Shown piece by piece: positions 58,097 through 64,000 of a stretch of 64,000 bases of DNA. The DNA comes from Scenedesmus sp. ARA3 (Eukaryota > Chlorophyta > Chlorophyceae > Sphaeropleales > Scenedesmaceae), in assembly GCA_004335835.1 (NCBI GenBank), contig RWJK01001118.1, positions 1-64,000 of the forward strand, read 5' to 3'. The position numbers and the translations under genes were made by a program. The notes beneath the pieces were generated by a model. That model was given only the letters and a program-made list of their open reading frames with translations. It searched no databases and had not been told where the DNA came from. Each line of letters opens with the position of its first letter. The stretch's first letter is position 1.

Positions 58097-60982
58097 GGTG
58101 CTGCTGGTGCTGCTGCCTTGGGGGAACGGCAGCTGGTGGATGGTGAGTGCAGCGCAGAAAGGAGGGGCAGAGGCTGTTGCTTGGTTATGGGGTGGCAGTA
58201 ACAGGAGAAATCGCAGCTGGCAGCGTTCATAGACAGCCGGTTTGGTTTAGAAGGCATACAGGGTGGTTGCCAGGATAGCTAGCGGCAGTTTGACGAGATT
58301 CAGCAAGGTTGCGAGGTGCTCGCATCTACTGCCTTTGGATGCAGCAGCAGGACACTGCTTGCAGAGAGTTTGCATGCATGCATCTGGGCATGCAGGGTGT
58401 GACACATCTGCCCAAGGCTGAGCCTGCATGGCTAACCGAGGCATTGCCATGAAACGTAAGGATGTGTTGGGCGTATGCCTTTAATTTACTACTCAATTGT
58501 AGCTGTGCCTACGCTATGCAGGTGCAGCTGATTGTTCATTTTAGCTGCAGGAAGCCGGTATCTTTTTCAGAGCAGCTGCATGTGGCTTTGTAGCATTACT
58601 TACCTGGCGTACGTGTTGCTGCCTCGGCTGTCATCTATCTAGACAGCAGCTGGAGCAGGGTGTCCGAAACAGGCAAGATGAGGTTGATGATGTGTTGTTA
58701 CTTAGTGCCTACTGCATCAGTGCTGGCAGTGCCGTCTGCCTTTGTTGCTGGGTGCGTCAAAGCCAAACAGCACAAAAACTATTGCATAGGTCATGGCTGT
58801 CGTCTTGTCGGCCGACTTGTCTGCTGCCATTGTTGCACACGTGCTCACAGCAACCCATACGCATCATTCTTTTGGCTGCTGTCAGGGGGTTGGTGGGGTG
58901 GTGGGTGGTGGGGTGGTGGGAAGAGGACGGCAAAGTACAGGCGGGGTATTGAAGCCCAGACGTTGTTTTCTGGAAGCTGTCGTTAATGCCACAATGCCTG
59001 CAGTGTTTGATGCAGTGCGTCACAGTTTGCCATCCTTTTCATTTCACCATATGCGTTGTCAGTATATGAGCAGGTATGGTGAACTGTGCGTGGGTGTGGA
59101 GGTTGGGATTGCTAGGGCTCTATCAAAGCTAAGCCCGGCTGATGCCTTCAGTGCATGTCACTGGCCACTGTGTTGTACCCTGCTTTGTTGGACGGGCAGC
59201 ATGCACACATGCATTTTCCGTTTACGAATTGGCCCACAAATGAAGTTTGCGCCACAACGCAGTGCAGCGTGCAACCTGCAGCAGTGGACCAGGCCGAACA
59301 GCTGCAGCCCAGCAGATTCTCTAGAGATGAGGTGACGGGCGTACACAACAATCGCCAACGCATCAAGCTGGGTGCTGTAAAGGAACGCATGTGGCCGACA
59401 ACAGCATAACTGCATGTCTTTCAACATCCAGATGCACGCAGCTGCAGCAGTGCATCTATCTGCATATAGGTGTGCATATGCGACTACCTGGGTGCATCTT
59501 CTTGCCGCACCTGCTGGCAGCAGTGCCAGGCATTGAAGCAACAGCGGTTGTTACATGCGATTCCTGGCACCATTTGAGATATGTGATGTGTTGTGTCGGT
59601 GCCGGTACTGGTGTTGAGTTGAATGCAGGCTAGATGTAAGCGGCATGGCCAGGGTGATCTGCGATGCCAAGCGTACCGTCAGACAGCATGCTTTGTTGCG
59701 ATGGCTGCTCAAAGCAGCATATGTGCTGTGTAGCAGCTCACTGCTGACTGACCTGCAGTTGAGTTGACAGATATTGCCAAGAGTGTGGAGTGTGGAAGTT
59801 GTGCGCGCCATCTCTCTCTCTCAACTCAGTGATCTGCTGCTGTGCCAGTGTGCCTCACAGAAGGCCATGTTGTTTGACCCATAGGATGCTGGCAGGTCAC
59901 ACATACAACCACTGCAGTTGTACCAGACAGGCAGCTCAACAAAAGCAGCTAGTGAGCTTTGTAGGCACAAGCATACCTCATGTGTCTGCTGTGCCGGTCT
60001 CAACTACACCTGTGCTTTCTCAGCTTCTCCACAGTTGATAGGCTGATTGCTGCTTCATCATCATCATGTTATTGGCTGCTGAATTTGCCGACAAAGCTTG
60101 CAATGCACAGCTCAAAAGCGTCACAGCAGCGGCAGCTGCAGCAGGTGGCTGCAGCTGCCGACAGTTGCTCGGTGTGCAGCTTGGTGGGCATTGCCTTGTG
60201 CAACTTATTATTTGATATGTATTTGATGGGGCACAGTGGCTTTATGTGAAACATGCGCATGCAGCGCGGGTGTGATTTGTTGCCTTTGCCAGCACGTGGC
60301 TTTAATGACACTTCGTAAAACATGAAACACATGCCGTCATATCAATACGCTTGAAGGCTGATTGTGCAAGGTTTGCGTTCTTAGGAATGCATCTGGAACA
60401 GACACAGCAGTACTGCATGCACGACTCACCAGCTGTGTGCTGACGAGTACATTCAGGTGCTAGCCTGGTCAGGGCGCATGCGTGGCAAGTCTTGTTGACG
60501 CATGAGCTATAGCAGCATTGCCATCAGCACCAGATGTGGGTGATCTGATCCGTCTAGTTGCACGGCATGATCAGTTGGAAGCACTGGGCAGCTGACTCCA
60601 GCCCAGCTTCCTGGCATTGAGTTTGCGAGCATAATGTTGCATATGTTGAATGTTGACTTTTGTGGGCACAACGTCACATATTCAGCTGTTGAATTGTGCG
60701 AGCAGTGTTGCTCACCATGTTCTGAGCAAGGCCTGCCAGGCCTGTAGATGTTGAGTGTCACACCAACGCTGGCTTTGGAATTCGCTGCTCACAGCCCATT
60801 TCAAATCTGATATCTTGGATAAACGTGGGTAACCTTGCTGTTTGCACAGCCAACAACAGTCATGTTGCATGACTGCAAGTCTGTAAGAGTACATGGTACT
60901 GCTGTTCCGCAGCTGCCATCATCATCATCATCATGTTACTCATCAAGCCATAGCATCAACGCCATCGGCCCCGCGCCCCAAT
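58097..60982. other. Gene-poor region downstream of SET-ARM
   Basis: 2.9 kb without an exon I can support. Small features: a GTGGG-rich tract at about 58885-58920 and a CT run at about 59811-59822. It may hold a long 3' UTR and non-coding DNA. ATC/ATG triplets flank the gap (CATCATCATCATCATG at about 60918). Confidence 0.45.
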
Positions 60983-61420
60983 NNNNNNNNNNNNNNNNNN
61001 NNNNNNNNNNNNNNNNNNNNNNNNNNNNNNNNNNNNNNNNNNNNNNNNNNNNNNNNNNNNNNNNNNNNNNNNNNNNNNNNNNNNNNNNNNNNNNNNNNNN
61101 NNNNNNNNNNNNNNNNNNNNNNNNNNNNNNNNNNNNNNNNNNNNNNNNNNNNNNNNNNNNNNNNNNNNNNNNNNNNNNNNNNNNNNNNNNNNNNNNNNNN
61201 NNNNNNNNNNNNNNNNNNNNNNNNNNNNNNNNNNNNNNNNNNNNNNNNNNNNNNNNNNNNNNNNNNNNNNNNNNNNNNNNNNNNNNNNNNNNNNNNNNNN
61301 NNNNNNNNNNNNNNNNNNNNNNNNNNNNNNNNNNNNNNNNNNNNNNNNNNNNNNNNNNNNNNNNNNNNNNNNNNNNNNNNNNNNNNNNNNNNNNNNNNNN
61401 NNNNNNNNNNNNNNNNNNNN
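60983..61420. other. Assembly gap (438 N)
   Basis: An unbroken run of N. Unlike the 50-N gap its size is not round, so it may be an estimated gap. Confidence 0.98.
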
Positions 61421-62060
61421 GGGGTCCATGGGCGGGACCACCTGTGACCCCTGCCCCCGGCCTTCAAGTAGTCCTGGGTAGACGGTGGTGTAGGTTCCAG
61501 TCATGACACTCGCGGGGAGATCGCAATAGCAGCAGAAAACAAAGCATTAGGCATGGTGTATCAAAGAACAAAGCATTAGGCATTGTGTTATAGGCGAGCC
61601 CTTCTTCTGGTTCTAACTTGGGAGCATTTGGCGTACTACTTGGGTTTACTACTGGAGTGAGAAAAGCATGCACGGGGCTGTGAAATGGCGGCCAGCCAAG
61701 GTTTCTATCCGGCAGTGCGGTTGAGATCCTGTGGACTGTGGGTTCCAGTGGTTTTGGTTGAGCGTGGTATGGACTAACGGATGTAACACTCAATGAGATT
61801 ACCGCCACCTCATGGGTGCTCATCGAGGGATCATGATATCATGATCAGCCAGTCAGCGATCTCCACAGACAGTGTTGCATTGTCAGTCGAGTGTTGCATT
61901 GTGATGTTCACAGACAGTGGAACAACACCTTCCACAAGTCAACAACCAATAGAGAGGCAATAATAGTCGTAGTTCCGCTCCATACGGGGCGCGGTTGCCG
62001 ATGCCGATGACAAGGTATGGCTTACAAGAAGACTATTATTATTATTAAGTCAACAACCAA
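61421..62060. repeat. Repeat-like DNA beside the gap
   Basis: Composition differs from the genes: little CAG and more AT. It contains a 29-bp tandem duplication (61538-61595, AACAAAGCATTAGGCAT), an 18-bp perfect palindrome (61829-61846), a repeat of CACAGACAGTG at about 61864 and 61909, and an ATT run at about 62032-62045. It could be the end of an uncharacterised mobile element cut by the gap, but no coding domain is visible. Confidence 0.4.
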
Positions 62061-62109
62061 GCCAAGCCACAGCAATGACGAGAACAGCAGCTCACAGGAT
62101 TCGTCTGAG

Positions 62110-63293
62110 CGGTGTCGGCGTATCTCTGTTACAGGCATAGCAGCTGCAGTAGCAGCCCGAACGTACCAGCTCGCCAAAACGCCTGGCGCAAAGTGTGCAA
62201 GCAGCCCAGGGATGCCCCAAAACAGGGCCAACAGATCAGCAATGCAGCCCCTGTACAGCAGACTGAGCATGGCAGCAGTGCTGGTGTATGTTGTGGCATT
62301 GGCATGATCGCATGGCACTGCCTGGCTGCCTACGGCCACTCCTTGCGTGCAATCAGTGCTACGTCCTCTCACAAAGCAGTATACAAAAAAGCTCGATGCG
62401 TCATCAATGCAGCAGTAGAAACAGCAAGCATGCAGCAGTGTCAAGCAGGCGTAGCTCTGGATGCTGCTTGCTTGCTGCAGCGGATGCTGCAGCCGCAATT
62501 GGTATAGATAGAGGAGAGGCATGAGGAGCGGCACACTAAAGGCATCTCTGGACCCACAAAGGCATCTGCCAGCCATGGAGGCCATGCAGCAGGCAAGAGG
62601 CAGCTGCTGCGCATGTACAATGCAGCGCCTTCTGCAGGCCTATCCACCGCGAGCTAGCGTGTACAGCAAAGATGCGCATTCACTGTGCAGGTAACAATGT
62701 AAGCGTAAGTTGTATCGCTATCCTGCTTGCAAGCATCCAAATGTGATCTCACAACTGTCGACAAGCTGCCGCATGCAGTGCATAGCCGGCAGCAGGGCCA
62801 TGACTGCAGGGGCTGCCATGCCCACTAGCCAGCAAGCTGAGCTGGGCCACACAGGTAAGTGTGGCCACAGCAGCGCCGTATGCACTGATATGTCTCGAGC
62901 ACCACAGCCTAAGCTGAAGCCGACAAACCCTGATCAAGCCAGAAGCCAGTCTCTACAATCTGTCAGTGCTTTCAAATACCCCGGAGCTGCAATCCCGCGG
63001 CAAGTGCTAGGGTAAGACATCACAAGGTGCATAACTGGGCATACACACGCCAGCAGGTGCGGCGCACGTGGCACACTGCCGCCAACAGTCAATGCTGTGC
63101 AACAGTGCAACACCGGCTGCTTTGCGACGCTGGAGGCATCAGGTGCTCCGTATGCAGCAGTTGCACAACAGACCAAGATGCGCTGCCGCTAGCCAGCGCT
63201 CGATCGGATGCCATGCCAGAAACCTTTTATGGTGCTACGCACCCGGACAGCACGATAAGCATTCCTGCAACCGCAACCTGTGTCCTGAGATAG
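62110..63293 (+). CDS. Possible exons of an unrecognised gene
   Basis: Several stretches look protein-like and end at good donors, but I cannot join them. One reads VPARQNAWRKVCKQPRDAPK (about 62157-62280). Another runs HEERHTKGISGPTKASASHG to a stop after KRQLLRMYNAAPSAGLSTAS (about 62511-62655). A third reads CIAGSRAMTAGAAMPTSQQA and ends at CACAG|GTAAGTG (62779-62853), with the frame open to about 63012. The last reads PLASARSDAMPETFYGATHP (about 63187-63290). Codon use is less Ala/Gln-dominated than in the neighbours. No domain is recognised, and some or all could be chance. Confidence 0.3.
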
Positions 63294-64000
63294 AGAGGTA
63301 AACCCCATGACCAGCAAGCGCAGCAACAGCGGCATATCCACAGAGCAGCGCAAACAACAAACAGTATGCAAGGCTTGCAGGGCCTGTGGCAGCGCCCTGC
63401 AAGCGAGTTGCCACGTGTGACATGCTGCCATTCCCACAGGCAGAGCTGTCAGGCGCAGCAAGCTCAAAGACCAGCAAGCAGGCAGCACATGCGGCAGTCA
63501 CTAAGCATCAGTGAAATTCTGACATAATGTGGATATGTGGGCAACAACGGCTCGCACGGACCACCACACATGCGGGCCCATATCTGAAGGCAGCTTATCC
63601 CATCCCATCATAGTAAAAGCGTGCTGCACGCATGCCCCCATCACGTCAGAATGACCAGGCACTGCATGTGAGGTGCATTTTGTGCCATGTAGTACCCGCA
63701 ACACGATCATTATGTGGAGCATTGGCGCCGACATCGAGTCTGGCAGCCACATGTTACAAGCAACGTGGCATGTCACTGACGTTATGCATAAGCAGCAGGC
63801 CAACAGGCGCCGCAGCATCACGGAAATGGCGTATTAGGAAGTGCGTGAAATGCACATCATGTGAAGCCCACGATACACTACTCAGACACTTTTGTAGTCC
63901 AGAGCACCCTTGCTTCATCCTACTACTGCTACAACATCAAAAAAGCTGCATAGAGCAGCCACAACCTCCACACGCACCACAACCAGCACCAGCAAGCTCA
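63294..64000. other. Window end, nothing recognised
   Basis: About 700 bp with no splice-consistent or domain-bearing frame on either strand. Confidence 0.4.

Noticed and set aside
58660..58986. Open frames near the GTGGG-rich tract
   Set aside because: Low-complexity Gly/Trp code from a simple repeat; no domain or exon structure.
61464..61823. 119-codon minus-strand frame beside the gap
   Set aside because: Pro/Leu-rich with no recognisable transposase or reverse-transcriptase motif. I could not support calling it a mobile-element gene.
1..64000. CRISPR array, prophage, insertion sequences or bacterial operons
   Set aside because: Tandem units are unlike CRISPR (no constant repeats with unique spacers of fixed size). 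Genes are intron-rich and eukaryotic.

Overview
This is nuclear DNA of a green alga, most likely a chlorophyte of the class Chlorophyceae; a Scenedesmaceae-like or similar coccoid lineage is plausible but not proven. The reasons are gene structure (6-11 short exons per gene, GT-AG introns of about 70-1250 bp), extreme CAG/CTG trinucleotide richness in exons and introns, a chloroplast f-type thioredoxin with a transit peptide, an mTERF protein of the kind abundant in plants and algae, and a flagellar radial-spoke gene. There is no sign of bacterial, viral or organellar DNA. Exon models were built by hand: every junction given below conserves reading phase and exon lengths sum to whole codons, but no alignment could be run.

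Layout. 1-4.1 kb: an F-box/LRR gene (-) with two frame breaks. 6.6-8.1 kb: chloroplast thioredoxin f-type gene (-). 8.9-14.8 kb: a BAG6/Scythe-type ubiquitin-like-domain gene (-) of 11 exons, with three copies of an ~81-bp repeat in one intron. 16.7-21.9 kb: a membrane-anchored alpha/beta hydrolase (-). 23.1-24.9 kb: a membrane protein resembling the alkaline-ceramidase (CREST) superfamily (+). 26.6-30.8 kb: radial spoke protein 2-like DPY-30/GAF protein (-), head-to-head with 31.2-34.7 kb: tRNA pseudouridine synthase PUS3/DEG1 (+). 35.5-39.4 kb: mTERF family protein (+). 41.5-46.8 kb: GH1 beta-glucosidase (+) with a polyglutamine stretch. 47.4-52 kb: two tandem 3'-5' exonuclease paralogues (-), followed by an eroded copy of the GH1 tail. 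53.7-58.1 kb: a SET-domain protein fused to armadillo repeats (+). 58.1-64 kb: mostly gene-poor DNA with an assembly gap and some unrecognised possible exons. The genes do not form a pathway; this is ordinary eukaryotic gene order with individual promoters and one likely bidirectional promoter (RSP2/PUS3).

The most striking unexplained structure is a recurrent pattern of 'exon echoes': partial, diverged copies of exon edges, with their splice-site context, lying about 85-245 bp away inside the adjacent intron or 3' flank. I see it in at least six genes (thioredoxin, hydrolase, CREST protein, mTERF, GH1, SET-ARM), at both donor and acceptor edges, and as a strict 103-bp period after the mTERF stop codon. 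This looks like pervasive short-range tandem duplication that leaves its trace at exon-intron junctions. A second pattern is that (CTG)nCAG triplet arrays form the polypyrimidine tract and 3' splice site of many introns.
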